DNA of 64,000 nucleotides, taken from the NCBI RefSeq assembly GCF_017948485.1, contig NZ_JAFFSX010000010.1, positions 275,971 to 339,970 on the forward strand, read 5' to 3'. Shown here in pieces: positions 8,713 through 17,251 of this stretch. Every line of letters begins with the position of its first letter. The stretch's first letter is position 1. Origin of the DNA: Streptomyces sp. GESEQ-35 (GTDB lineage Bacteria; Actinomycetota; Actinomycetes; Streptomycetales; Streptomycetaceae). Made by a program: the position numbers and the translations under genes. The notes beneath the pieces are model-generated. The model saw only the letters and a program-made list of their open reading frames with translations, was not told where the DNA came from and ran no database searches.

Positions 8713-10111
8713 GCGGCGCCGGCCGTCCCAGCAGCCGCAGCACGCACCCGCTGAGACACAGCGCGGCCAGGCCACAGGCCGGCGACAGCACGTCGATGCC
8801 CGGCGGCGAGGGGAGAACGGTGAGGGCGCCGGCCCCGGCGGCAGCCGCGAGACATATCCCGGCCGGCGGCCAGGCCACCCCGAAGGCCTGGAGCAGCAGC
8901 GCCGTCCACAGGGCCGCCGCGAGCAGCAGGAGCGGGGTGGGTTCGGAGTCGGTGAGCAGTGCCGCCGGGAGCAGGGGCAGCAGATAGGCGATCAGACAGA
9001 GGGCGAGAATGGCCGCCGACCGCAGCTGGAAGGCGGTCGGTGTGGCCGTCGCCCGCAGCGCTTTCACCGACAGCCCGCGGTACCGGTACAGCAGCCATTC
9101 CGCGGGCCCCATGCTCACGGTCAGCACGATCACCGCATACGGCTGCTCCCGCCCTACGAGCAGCACCAGCGCCCCCGCGGCCAGACCGAACAGGCCGTAC
9201 GGCAGCGACCGCAGCAGCGGGGGCCGGCCGGCCCCCGGCGTGGCGGAACGGGACAGGGCGGAGCGCAGGATCCAGCCCGCCGCGGCGACCGCGCCGAGCA
9301 GGGACAGCAGCGGCAGCCCCGCCCGCAGCACCGCGCCGGGCTCCCACCACGCCAGCACCGCGGCACCGGCGATCATCGGTGTGAGCGCGGCCAGCAACAG
9401 CCGCTCCCCGCCCAGCACCAACAGCACACCGGCCGCCGCGAGATACACCGACTGCGCCCCCGCGGCCAGGGCTGCCGGGCCGGACCCGGCGACCGCCGTT
9501 CCGGCAGCCGTTGCCACGGCGGCACCGAGCGGGGCGCCCTTCAGGAGCGTACGACCGGCCTCGCGCCGTCCCGTCGCCATGCGCACGAAGGCCCGGTGGC
9601 CGAGCGCCTGCCCCCACGCCCAGGAGACGAGCCCGGCCACGACCAGGACGGAGACGGCTCGGTCGGCGTGCCACAGCGGTGCGGTGAGCAGGTAGGCGAG
9701 TCCCGGCAGCGCGAACAGGGCGCCGCGCAGGGCGCACCGGATGTGGTCCGGGCGCCAGGGATCGGCCGGCGGCGCGGGTTCCGGGTAGGTGCGCGGCACC
9801 CGCCGGTACAGGGCGGTGGCGAGGGAGAAGAGGTTCGGGTGGCCGTACCGCTCCTGGATGACCTCGGCGGTCAGTCCCTCCGACTCCAGCAGCGCGGCGA
9901 CCTCGTAGGGGTGTACGGCGGGGCCGATGCGGTCGGCCAGTTCGGCGGCGAGCGAGTCGACCGCGGCATGGTCGGCGCCCCAGCGGGGCTGGCGCGGCGC
10001 CGGGGTGCGGGTCTCGGCGACCCGCGCGCGGGGTGAGGGGGCCGCGGCCAGCCGGAGGGACAGCGCGTCCCGTTCCGTGCCGCCCGGTTCGAGCGCCATC
10101 GGCCCGCTCAT
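8705..10111 (-). CDS. multi-pass membrane protein of a Pel-like polysaccharide operon, possible exporter
   Basis: 468 residues. Residues ~45-110 form a soluble N-terminal region (DHAAVDSLAAELADRIG, YEVAALLESEGLTAEV, YGHPNLFSLATALYRR). About 11-12 hydrophobic helices follow to the C terminus. The protein sits directly behind the PelF-like transferase, where Pel operons encode the flippase-like PelG. However, it does not show the PelG N-terminal signature I know, so the transporter role is inferred from topology and position only. The ATG at 10111 forms an ATGA overlap with pelF; an extra upstream in-frame start lies inside that gene. Confidence 0.75.
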   Translation of the reverse strand: MSGPMALEPGGTERDALSLRLAAAPSPRARVAETRTPAPRQPRWGADHAAVDSLAAELADRIGPAVHPYEVAALLESEGLTAEVIQERYGHPNLFSLATALYRRVPRTYPEPAPPADPWRPDHIRCALRGALFALPGLAYLLTAPLWHADRAVSVLVVAGLVSWAWGQALGHRAFVRMATGRREAGRTLLKGAPLGAAVATAAGTAVAGSGPAALAAGAQSVYLAAAGVLLVLGGERLLLAALTPMIAGAAVLAWWEPGAVLRAGLPLLSLLGAVAAAGWILRSALSRSATPGAGRPPLLRSLPYGLFGLAAGALVLLVGREQPYAVIVLTVSMGPAEWLLYRYRGLSVKALRATATPTAFQLRSAAILALCLIAYLLPLLPAALLTDSEPTPLLLLAAALWTALLLQAFGVAWPPAGICLAAAAGAGALTVLPSPPGIDVLSPACGLAALCLSGCVLRLLGRPAPHA

Positions 10112-11622
10112 CCGGCCCTGCTTCCCGTGCTCGCGACGGCCAGAGCGGCCGGCTCGGCGGTCTCCGGCGTCCACATCCGGCCCAGGGCCGACAGCTCCTG
10201 GTAGATGGCGCGGAAGGTGTCGACGGTCTGCCGCAGGGTGAACTGCTCGATCACCCGCAGCCGGGCCGCCTCGCCCATCGACCGGCGGCGCTCCGGATCG
10301 CCGAGCAGCTCCAGCGCGGCGTCGGCCATCCTCGCCGGGTCACGTGGCGGGACGACCAGACCGGTGTCCGCGACGGCCTCCCGCACGCCGCCGACGTCCG
10401 TGGAGACGGTCGCCCGTCCGCACGACATGGCCTCGATCAGAGTGAACGGGAAGCCCTCGCTGATGCTGGACAGCATCACGACGTTCCCGGCGGCGTAGGC
10501 GTCCTTGATGTCCTCGACCCGGCCCTCGAAGGTGACCGCGTCCCCGTGACCGAGCTCGGCGGCCAGGGCCTCGCACCGCTCCCGGTAGGCCTCGCCTCCT
10601 CGTGGGGTGCCGCCGAACAACCGCAGCTGTGCGTCGGGGAGTTGACCCCGGACCAGGGCGAAGGCCCGGATGAGGGTCTCCAGGTCCTTGATCGGGTCGA
10701 CGCGCCCCGCCCAGCTGAGGGTCGGCCGGTCCGGTTCGGGACCGGCGGGCGGGAAGGCGCCGGGGTCCACTCCGTTGTAGACGGTGCGGATCGACCCGGG
10801 GTCGGCACCGCCCTGTTCCTCCCACAGCCGGTTGTAGCGGTTGCCGGGGGTGATCAGGGCCGCCCTGCGGTACGTCTCCTCCGCCAGCAGCCGGAAGAAG
10901 CCGAGGACGACGGCCTTCACGGGCCAGCGGTAGGGGGCGGTGCGATAGCCGAGGTAGCGCTCGCGCAGATACACGCCGTGCTCGGTCAACAGCAGTGGGA
11001 CGCCGTGCCGTTCGAGTGCGGCAAGACCCGGCAGTACGGCGACCCCGCCGCTGACCGCGTGCGCCACCCCGTCCTCGGGCGGCGGCGTGGCCAGGGGCCG
11101 CAGGGCATGCTCCAGCAGCGCGGTCGCGGTGATCGCGTCGTGCAGCGTCGGGCGGGCCTCCCGCACGGCCAGACCGGGCCGGTTCCACACGGCGGTGAGA
11201 ACACCGATCGCCTTGTCGCCGCGCAGGAAGGGGCTCAGCGTGCCGTCCGCCGCGGCCCGCGCCATCGCGTAGAGGGCGTCGGCGAACCCGTGCTCGGCGG
11301 CGGGGTCGAGCAGCGCCGTCAGGAACTGCTCGTAGACGGAGGCGAGTTGGTTCCGGCTTCTCCCGCGGGGTGCGCGGCCGTCGGGCGCGGGCCCCCACAT
11401 GGGGACGGAGACGACGCGCGCGACGTGCTCGGGGATGTCCCAGACGAGGGGTTCACGTCCGGTGCCGGTCACGGCGATGACCTCGAAGTCGAGATCGGGC
11501 ATGCCGGTGACGAGCTGGTCGCACCAGACGCTCACCCCGCCGTGACTGTGCGGGTAGGTGCCTTCGGTGAGCAGGGTGACGCGCGTTGAGCCGGAGCGGC
11601 GCGCGCCGTGGTGAACGTGCAT
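10108..11622 (-). CDS. pelF: PelF-like GT4 glycosyltransferase
   Basis: 504 residues. The N-terminal motif VTLLTEGTYPHSHGGVSVWC is characteristic of PelF, the cytosolic UDP-sugar glycosyltransferase of Pel exopolysaccharide synthesis. The second Rossmann domain carries the GT4 retaining-enzyme features: SWAGRVDPIKDLETLI, ISEGFPFTLIEAM (donor-binding E-x7-E type) and DVGGVREAV. No membrane segment is visible, so it should act on the inner face together with the next gene's membrane protein. The ATG at 11622 (MHVHHG) precedes the fold by ~15 residues; a longer in-frame start exists upstream. It lies 84 bases after the deacetylase stop, with a hairpin in between. Confidence 0.88.
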   Translation of the reverse strand: MHVHHGARRSGSTRVTLLTEGTYPHSHGGVSVWCDQLVTGMPDLDFEVIAVTGTGREPLVWDIPEHVARVVSVPMWGPAPDGRAPRGRSRNQLASVYEQFLTALLDPAAEHGFADALYAMARAAADGTLSPFLRGDKAIGVLTAVWNRPGLAVREARPTLHDAITATALLEHALRPLATPPPEDGVAHAVSGGVAVLPGLAALERHGVPLLLTEHGVYLRERYLGYRTAPYRWPVKAVVLGFFRLLAEETYRRAALITPGNRYNRLWEEQGGADPGSIRTVYNGVDPGAFPPAGPEPDRPTLSWAGRVDPIKDLETLIRAFALVRGQLPDAQLRLFGGTPRGGEAYRERCEALAAELGHGDAVTFEGRVEDIKDAYAAGNVVMLSSISEGFPFTLIEAMSCGRATVSTDVGGVREAVADTGLVVPPRDPARMADAALELLGDPERRRSMGEAARLRVIEQFTLRQTVDTFRAIYQELSALGRMWTPETAEPAALAVASTGSRAG

Positions 11623-11662
11623 GGGGGGCTCCACGGCCGAGGTCGGTGGCGGTCGTACCGGC

Positions 11663-11687
11663 CCCGGCCGCACGGGATGCGGCCGGG
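11663..11687 (-). promoter_or_regulatory. intercistronic hairpin between deacetylase and pelF genes
   Basis: A perfect 10-bp inverted repeat, CCCGGCCGCA (11663-11672) and TGCGGCCGGG (11678-11687), with a 5-base loop. It lies in the 84-base gap between the first gene of the operon and pelF. No T-run follows on the minus strand, so it could be a weak attenuator or an mRNA-stability element that lowers downstream expression relative to the secreted deacetylase. Confidence 0.5.
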
Positions 11688-11706
11688 ACCGTCGTGCGGG
11701 CCGCGC

Positions 11707-13836
11707 TCAGTTCTCCGGGACGTACGGCACCTGCTCGGTCACGCCGGCGGGCACCTTCGTCGGGGGAGTGGTGGAGGTCGTCGTGTCCGTGGTGCCCGCG
11801 GTCGCGGACTGGGCCGCCGCGGACGCCGGCAGGGTGAGCGTGAGCGGCTGCCCGGCCGAGGCGGTCCAGCCGGACACCGCTCCCGCGTAGGCGTCACCGA
11901 AGGCGGCGCCGCCCTGCGTGGTGCCGGTGGGCAGCGTCGCGGTCACGGCCACACCGTCCGGCGCCTCGACGGTCACGGCGCTGCCGACGCGGTAGGCGGT
12001 GACCTGACCGGCGTCGAGGGCCGCGTCCCAGGCCGCGCGCCGCTGCATCTCGACGCCGAGGTCCTTCATCCGCAGGTTCACCACGGGGGTGTTGTCCGCG
12101 AACAGCGTGTCGTACGTGGTGAGGACGCCGTCGAGCACCGGGTAGGCGATGCGGTCCTCGGTCAGGTTCGACTGGTGGATGAAGTGCGGCTTGGGGTCGT
12201 TGGACAGCACGTGCCCGAGCGCGGTTCGAGTCTCCAGCGGCACGATGTGGTCGGCGTAGCCGGTGGCGGTGTCCAGCGGCGCCGTCAGGCAGGTGGAGGT
12301 GGCGGGGTTGTCCTCGCAGATGCCGCTGCCGCCCTGGGCACGGCTGGTGTAGATCCAGTTGTACTCGTCGACCTGCTCGGCGGCCCGTCCGGCGTTGTAG
12401 AAGATGTTCATCGGGTAGCGGGAGACGGTCGTCGCGGGACCGACCTGACGCTGCACGGGATCACGGGAGTGGTCCGAGGCGAGCCACTCGACCCCGTTGC
12501 CGGTCAGCGCGGGCGCCAGGTTGGGGTTGTCCACCGGCTGCTGCGGCAGGATCCGCAGACCGGAGTGCTCGCCGGTGACCAACTCCTCGGTGTCCAGCGG
12601 GAGTCCGTTGGTCTGGCCCCAGACGCGGTTGGTGGCGATCTCGTCGGAGATCTCGTTCTGGCTGACCCACTGGGTGCTGCCGTCGGAGTTCGTGGCGCAC
12701 TTCCACGGCACCACACCGACGTCCTGCACACAGCCGAGGAACGGGTGCGAGTAGGTGTGGTTGACCCAGCGGAAGCTGTCCCGGTCGGCGATCAGCTGGT
12801 CGCCGAGTTCGTCCTCGCCGTCGTTCTCCTCGCGCTGGTTCACGCTGCCCGCGCCGTTGTACACCATGTCGAAGGTGACGCCCTGCCGGCCCTGCCACTC
12901 GATGGCGTGGTCGACGTCGGCCGGTGTCATCCGGATCGGATTCGACACGCCCTGGCCCGGCTGGCAGTCGATGTCGCCCGGCGTGCAGTTGAGTTCGGTG
13001 TCCCAGCGGTCGTCGGCGGCGAAGACGTCGTCGACGTGCACCGCGAAGTAGTTGCGGGAGGCGCCGAGATGCACCCCGCCGGTCATCCACTCCACGATGC
13101 CGCGCGCCAGCAGCCGGAACTGCTGCTGGTACTGGTTGTAGACGAACGTGACGACGAGCTCACGCCGCCCGTCGTGCCGGTACTCGCCGACCAGTGAACC
13201 CCGGGCGGTCTGCCCCGGGATCGCGGCGTCGACGTACGGCGTGAAGTCCGCGCCCGCGGCGGGCGTCGAGAGATAGGCGTAACTCTCGCCCACGTCGGGG
13301 GAGTTGTCCTCGAACGGCACGGTCCCGTCCAGATAGGCGAACGGTCCCGCCGCGCCGGCCGCGGTGACCTGGGCCGTCACACCGTCGACGCTGCCCGAGT
13401 AGCCGCCGTTGGCCGGGTGGTCGAGCCCGGCCTCGGGACGCGCGTAGGTGTAGGCGTCGACCTGCGGGATCGCGTACGTCTGCTCATAGGCCGCCAGCGC
13501 CGCCATCTCGGCGGAACCCGTCGGGAACGGGTTGTCGTTGGGCAGCACGACGGCCTGGAACCTGGCGCGCGGCGCGCCGTCCACGGTGTCCGCCAGGAAG
13601 TCCGCGTCGATCTCGGGTCTCGCCGCGTCCTGGAGGTCGACCTCGGTGTACGGCGTGCCGGCCGTGTCCAGTTCCGCCGCGATGGCGTCGGTCGACGGGC
13701 CTCCGTCGCTCACGACCAGGACCCGCAGGTCGACGCGGGGCGTGACCGTGTCGGCATGGGCCACCGTGGCCGGTAGAACGAGCGAGGCGATGAGCGCGCC
13801 CACAGTGAGCGCGCTCGTGCGTATGGTCCGCTTCAT
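11707..13836 (-). CDS. secreted Agd3-like (CE18) polysaccharide deacetylase
   Basis: 709 residues with a Sec signal peptide (MKRTIRTSAL..., cleavage near AHA at ~28). After a flavodoxin-like N-terminal region (LRVLVVSDGGPSTDA) and a beta-rich segment, a NodB-type barrel is recognisable: NYFAVHVDDVF at about 263-272 (catalytic and metal Asp) and VNHTYSHPFLGC at about 358-369, giving the H-x3-H metal site. This arrangement matches Agd3, which removes acetyl groups from GalNAc in fungal galactosaminogalactan. A C-terminal Ig-like or carbohydrate-binding segment and a Thr/Pro-rich tail follow. It is the first gene of the eight-gene operon. The ATG at 13836 is preceded by a GGAGGGG ribosome-binding site that can be buried in a hairpin. 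Confidence 0.85.
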   Translation of the reverse strand: MKRTIRTSALTVGALIASLVLPATVAHADTVTPRVDLRVLVVSDGGPSTDAIAAELDTAGTPYTEVDLQDAARPEIDADFLADTVDGAPRARFQAVVLPNDNPFPTGSAEMAALAAYEQTYAIPQVDAYTYARPEAGLDHPANGGYSGSVDGVTAQVTAAGAAGPFAYLDGTVPFEDNSPDVGESYAYLSTPAAGADFTPYVDAAIPGQTARGSLVGEYRHDGRRELVVTFVYNQYQQQFRLLARGIVEWMTGGVHLGASRNYFAVHVDDVFAADDRWDTELNCTPGDIDCQPGQGVSNPIRMTPADVDHAIEWQGRQGVTFDMVYNGAGSVNQREENDGEDELGDQLIADRDSFRWVNHTYSHPFLGCVQDVGVVPWKCATNSDGSTQWVSQNEISDEIATNRVWGQTNGLPLDTEELVTGEHSGLRILPQQPVDNPNLAPALTGNGVEWLASDHSRDPVQRQVGPATTVSRYPMNIFYNAGRAAEQVDEYNWIYTSRAQGGSGICEDNPATSTCLTAPLDTATGYADHIVPLETRTALGHVLSNDPKPHFIHQSNLTEDRIAYPVLDGVLTTYDTLFADNTPVVNLRMKDLGVEMQRRAAWDAALDAGQVTAYRVGSAVTVEAPDGVAVTATLPTGTTQGGAAFGDAYAGAVSGWTASAGQPLTLTLPASAAAQSATAGTTDTTTSTTPPTKVPAGVTEQVPYVPEN

Positions 13837-14189
13837 GCGGTGATGTCCCCTCCACGGGCGGAGGGGTGAGCACGGCTCCCGTCGGAGCGGGCGCACCCCC
13901 CATGCGCGACGCCATGCCCCCCTCAGAGCCCAGTCGTCGATGCATTCGCCGCGTCACATGGTGGTTCGTGTGTGTAGCTTTTGTGGTCACGCTGCGAAAC
14001 GTGACGGAAAAGTGCAGGCGTCCATTTGGGCGTTGCGGTGACCGTAACGCCCGCTGACGGTAGGAGAGTTGGCAGATCCGGGGTTCGGAGGGCCGCACCG
14101 TGATCGTCCGGAATTGAACCGTCCGGATCTCGCCATGTGGACGGCGGCCGACCTGTACGGGCCGGCCGCCGTCGCCGGATCACCCGCAC
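13837..14189 (-). promoter_or_regulatory. 353-base leader/promoter region of the polysaccharide operon
   Basis: This region lies between the deacetylase start and the next minus-strand gene. Next to the start codon, CCCCTCC (13847-13853) and GGAGGGG (13860-13866) form a 7-bp hairpin with a 6-base loop. On the minus strand the ribosome-binding site GGAGGGG is the start-proximal arm, so translation may be controlled by opening it. Further upstream, GTCACG (13986-13991) and CGTGAC (14000-14005) form an inverted repeat with an 8-base spacer, a candidate operator. The relatively AT-rich stretch at about 13965-14010 is the likeliest promoter site. Confidence 0.5.
14140..14173 (-). terminator. hairpin terminator after the 14190-14711 gene
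   Basis: GACGGCGGCC (14140-14149) and GGCCGCCGTC (14164-14173) form a perfect 10-bp stem with a 14-base loop, 16 bases beyond the stop codon of the minus-strand gene. No clear U-tract follows, which is usual for Streptomyces terminators. It probably insulates the polysaccharide operon from upstream transcription. Confidence 0.6.
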
Positions 14190-14711
14190 TCAGGCGCAGA
14201 GCACTCGGGTCTCGGGCGTGTACACCGGGCCGCCGCTGGTGCTCGTGCTGTCACTGAACTCGGCGTAGTAGTACGAGTAGAAGCCGATGTTCCCGTTGCA
14301 GCCGGAGTCGGCGGCGACCTGGAGGGTCAGTGTGACGGTCCGGCTCTGGCCGGGCGGGATGGTGGCGCCGTAGTTGGTGCCGAGGTCGGCGGGGCCGGTG
14401 CCGGAGCACGGGGTGGCGCCCTCGGCCGTGGCCAGAGTGCAGCCGGTGAAGCCGTACTTGAGGTCGGGCCGCTGGGTGGTCAGCCACGTCGGCTCGATCG
14501 TCTGGTGGATGAACCAGATGTCGTAGGTCTGGTTGTTGGTGATCGTCATCGACAGGTTCACCGTGCCGCCGGGGGTGGTGGTCGCGCTGTCGGTCGTGAA
14601 GGTGAGGTCGGCCGGCGCGGCCGCCTGGGCGCTGGGGGCCAGGCCGAACAAGGCGAGGGCGAGGGCGAGTACGGCGGTGAGGCCGAGGCGCCTCAGCAGT
14701 GTGGATCTCAT
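14190..14711 (-). CDS. small secreted protein with a beta-sandwich (DUF11/CARDB-like) domain
   Basis: 173 residues. A clear Sec signal peptide (LLRRLGLTAVLALALALFGL, cleavage near AQA at ~30) leads to one beta-sandwich domain starting DLTFTTDSATTTPGGTV and containing NLSMTITNNQTYDIWFIHQ and SRTVTLTLQVAADSGCN. Four cysteines (GCTLA, TPCSG, SGCNG, VLCA) probably form two disulfides. It resembles cell-surface or adhesive beta-sandwich modules, but no function can be assigned. The ATG at 14711 begins the signal peptide; the longer frame upstream is not conserved-looking. The gene is divergent from the phospholipase C gene. Confidence 0.78.
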   Translation of the reverse strand: MRSTLLRRLGLTAVLALALALFGLAPSAQAAAPADLTFTTDSATTTPGGTVNLSMTITNNQTYDIWFIHQTIEPTWLTTQRPDLKYGFTGCTLATAEGATPCSGTGPADLGTNYGATIPPGQSRTVTLTLQVAADSGCNGNIGFYSYYYAEFSDSTSTSGGPVYTPETRVLCA

Positions 14712-15111
14712 GGCCCGGGAGGCTAGGCAGCGGGCGAGGAAACCGTCTGCCCCGCCAGGAACACGGGAAACAGGAGGCGGCCGAAAGTGTGCACGCTGTG
14801 AAGGAGTCGTGACGGCGTCGTCACGCGACATGGCTCGGTGAATCCCCGCACGACACCGCGCACGTGGGGGTGTCGTGGCGGCGGGGGTATGGCACCGGTC
14901 GACTCCCCGGAGTGACCGAGGGGGATTGGCGAAGATCGTGCGCCCCGGGCGTCGGCCGCGCACCTCACGTACCGACGACTTTCACATGGGCGCCACCAGG
15001 CCCTTCCCTGACGTTTGGTGCTCCTGGAACACTCCTTTCGCGCGCATTCCGTCACGAACCGACCGACAGGACGCGCAGTTCGACTCCGTCAGGACGAGAG
15101 GTCCCTCACCC
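14712..15111. promoter_or_regulatory. 400-base divergent region upstream of phospholipase C
   Basis: This must hold promoters for the small secreted protein (minus) and phospholipase C (plus). An inverted repeat CGTGACG (14808-14814) and CGTCACG (14819-14825) with a 4-base spacer is a candidate operator close to the minus-strand gene. I looked for GTTCACC-type PHO boxes, expected if the phospholipase is PhoP-regulated, and found no convincing tandem copy. An in-frame extension of the phospholipase frame back to 14875 lacks any conserved sequence. Confidence 0.4.
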
Positions 15112-17163
15112 ATGCCTGAAGTCAACCGGCGCCGATTCCTCCAAGTGGCGGGCGCCACCACGGCGTTCGCCGCACTGTCGAGCAGTATCGAGCGCGCCGC
15201 CGCGCTCCCCGCCAACCACCGCACGGGGTCGATCGAGGACGTCGAGCACATCGTCGTCCTGATGCAGGAGAACCGTTCTTTCGACCACTACTTCGGCGCA
15301 CTCCGAGGAGTCCGCGGCTTCGGCGACCCGCGGCCCGTGAGCCAGCAGAACGGCAAGTCCATCTGGTACCAGCCGAACGGCGCCAAGGACCTGCTGCCCT
15401 TCCACCCGGACGCCGACGACCTCGGCATGCAGTTCCTGGAGGGCCTGCCGCACTCCTGGCCCGACGGGCACTCCGCGTACAACCAGGGCAAGTACGACAA
15501 CTGGGTCCCCGCCAAGGGCTCCACCACCATGGCGTATCTGACCCGCGAGGACATTCCGTTCCACTACGCGCTCGCCGACAAGTTCACCATCTGCGACGCC
15601 TACCACTGCTCGTTCATCGGCTCGACCGACCCGAACCGCTACTACATGTGGACGGGTTACACCGGCAACGACGGCACGGGCGGCGGCCCGGTCCTCGGCA
15701 ACGACGAGCTCGGCTACGGCTGGACCACGTACCCCGAGCGCCTCGAAGAGGCCGGGATCTCCTGGAAGATCTACCAGGACATCGGCGACGGCCTGGACGT
15801 GGCCGGCTCCTGGGGCTGGATCGAGGACGCGTACCGGGGCAACTACGGCGACAACTCGCTGCTCTACTTCAACAAGTACCGGGGCGCCAAGGCCGGCGAC
15901 CCCTGGTACGACAAGGCCCGCACCGGCACCGACGTGAAGAACGGCGACGGCTACTTCGACCGGCTGAAGGCCGACGTCAAGGGGGGCAAGCTCCCGCAGA
16001 TCTCCTGGATCGCCGCCCCCGAGGCGTTCTCCGAGCACTCCAACTGGCCCACGAACTACGGTGCCTGGTACATCTCGCAGGTCCTGGACGCGCTCACCTC
16101 CAACCCCGCGGTCTGGGCGAAGACGGCGCTGTTCATCACGTACGACGAGAACGACGGCTTCTTCGACCACGTCGTGCCGCCGCTGCCGCCCCGCTCGGCC
16201 GCCCAGGGCAAGTCCACGGTGGACGTCGAGCCGGACCTCTACAAGGGTGACGCCAACCGCGTCGCCGGTCCCTACGGCCTCGGCCCGCGCGTCCCGATGC
16301 TGGTCGTCTCGCCCTGGAGCAAGGGCGGCTACGTCTGCTCCGAGACCCTCGACCACACCTCGATACTCCAGTTCATGGAGCGCCGCTTCGGGGTGCGCGA
16401 GACGAACATCTCGCCGTGGCGCCGGGCCGTCTGCGGTGACCTCACCTCCGCCTTCGACTTCTCCCGCAAGGACCCGCGCCCCGTCGAGCTGCCGGACACC
16501 GACGGCTACGAGCCGCCGGACCGCGTGCGGCACCCCGACTACAAGCCCACCCCGCCCGCCGACCCGCGCCTGCCCAAGCAGGAGCGCGGTCTGCGCCGGT
16601 CCCGGCCGCTCAGGTACGCCCCGTACGTGGACGGTTCGGCCGATACCGCCGCCGGGAAGTTCACGCTCACCTTCGCCACGGGCGCCAAGGCGGGCGGCGC
16701 CTTCCACGTCACCTCCGGCAACCGCACCGACGGCCCGTGGATGTACACCACCGAGGCGGGCAAGAGCATCGCCGACACCTGGAACTCGGCGTACTCGAAC
16801 GGCTCGTACGACCTGACGGTCCACGGCCCGAACGGCTTCGTGCGCGCATTCAAGGGCGCCGACAAGACCGCCGGACCCGAGGTCACCGCCCGGCACCGGG
16901 GCGACGACCTGGAGCTGACCCTCACCAACAAGGGCTCCGCAACCGTGGAGCTGAAGGTCGCCGACGGCTACGGCGGCCGGACGCGGCGTTTCGTGGTGCG
17001 GCGCGGTGCCACCGTGCGGCACACCTTCGACCTCGCGGTGAGCAAGCAGTGGTACGACCTGACGGTCACGTCCGACGCCGACTCCGCGTTCCTGCGCCGC
17101 TTCGCCGGACGGGTCGAGAACGGGCGTCCCGGGGTGAGCGACCCGGCCGTCATCACGGAGTGA
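15112..17163 (+). CDS. plcC: Tat-exported phosphocholine-specific phospholipase C
   Basis: 683 residues. The N terminus MPEVNRRRFLQVAGATTAFA is a twin-arginine signal. The phosphoesterase domain begins at HIVVLMQENRSFDHYFG and includes FIGSTDPNRYYMWTG, ISWKIYQDIGDG, YDENDGFFDHVVPP and VPMLVVSPWSKGGYVCSETLDHTS. These are hallmarks of the bacterial non-haemolytic PLC/acid phosphatase family. Two C-terminal beta-rich DUF756 repeats occupy ~540-680. It should release phosphorylated head groups from phosphatidylcholine or sphingomyelin outside the cell, probably for phosphate or choline supply. The ATG at 15112 was chosen because it starts the Tat signal. Confidence 0.9.
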   Translation: MPEVNRRRFLQVAGATTAFAALSSSIERAAALPANHRTGSIEDVEHIVVLMQENRSFDHYFGALRGVRGFGDPRPVSQQNGKSIWYQPNGAKDLLPFHPDADDLGMQFLEGLPHSWPDGHSAYNQGKYDNWVPAKGSTTMAYLTREDIPFHYALADKFTICDAYHCSFIGSTDPNRYYMWTGYTGNDGTGGGPVLGNDELGYGWTTYPERLEEAGISWKIYQDIGDGLDVAGSWGWIEDAYRGNYGDNSLLYFNKYRGAKAGDPWYDKARTGTDVKNGDGYFDRLKADVKGGKLPQISWIAAPEAFSEHSNWPTNYGAWYISQVLDALTSNPAVWAKTALFITYDENDGFFDHVVPPLPPRSAAQGKSTVDVEPDLYKGDANRVAGPYGLGPRVPMLVVSPWSKGGYVCSETLDHTSILQFMERRFGVRETNISPWRRAVCGDLTSAFDFSRKDPRPVELPDTDGYEPPDRVRHPDYKPTPPADPRLPKQERGLRRSRPLRYAPYVDGSADTAAGKFTLTFATGAKAGGAFHVTSGNRTDGPWMYTTEAGKSIADTWNSAYSNGSYDLTVHGPNGFVRAFKGADKTAGPEVTARHRGDDLELTLTNKGSATVELKVADGYGGRTRRFVVRRGATVRHTFDLAVSKQWYDLTVTSDADSAFLRRFAGRVENGRPGVSDPAVITE

Positions 17164-17251
17164 CCGTCACCGCGACGGGGCGGTAAAGCCTGATGCGTAC
17201 CGGATCGCGGGGGCTGGCCAGGTGCAGGTGTGCTCGGGATAGTGTGCCCCG

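Noticed and set aside
12497..13197. Plus-strand frames inside the deacetylase gene
   Set aside because: They lack ribosome-binding sites and domains, and the minus strand shows the NodB-type metal motifs.
14875..15111. An upstream in-frame start for phospholipase C
   Set aside because: It would bury the Tat signal that begins at 15112 and has no conserved sequence.
14712..15111. PHO box for phospholipase C
   Set aside because: No tandem GTTCACC-like repeat with the expected 11-base spacing could be found.
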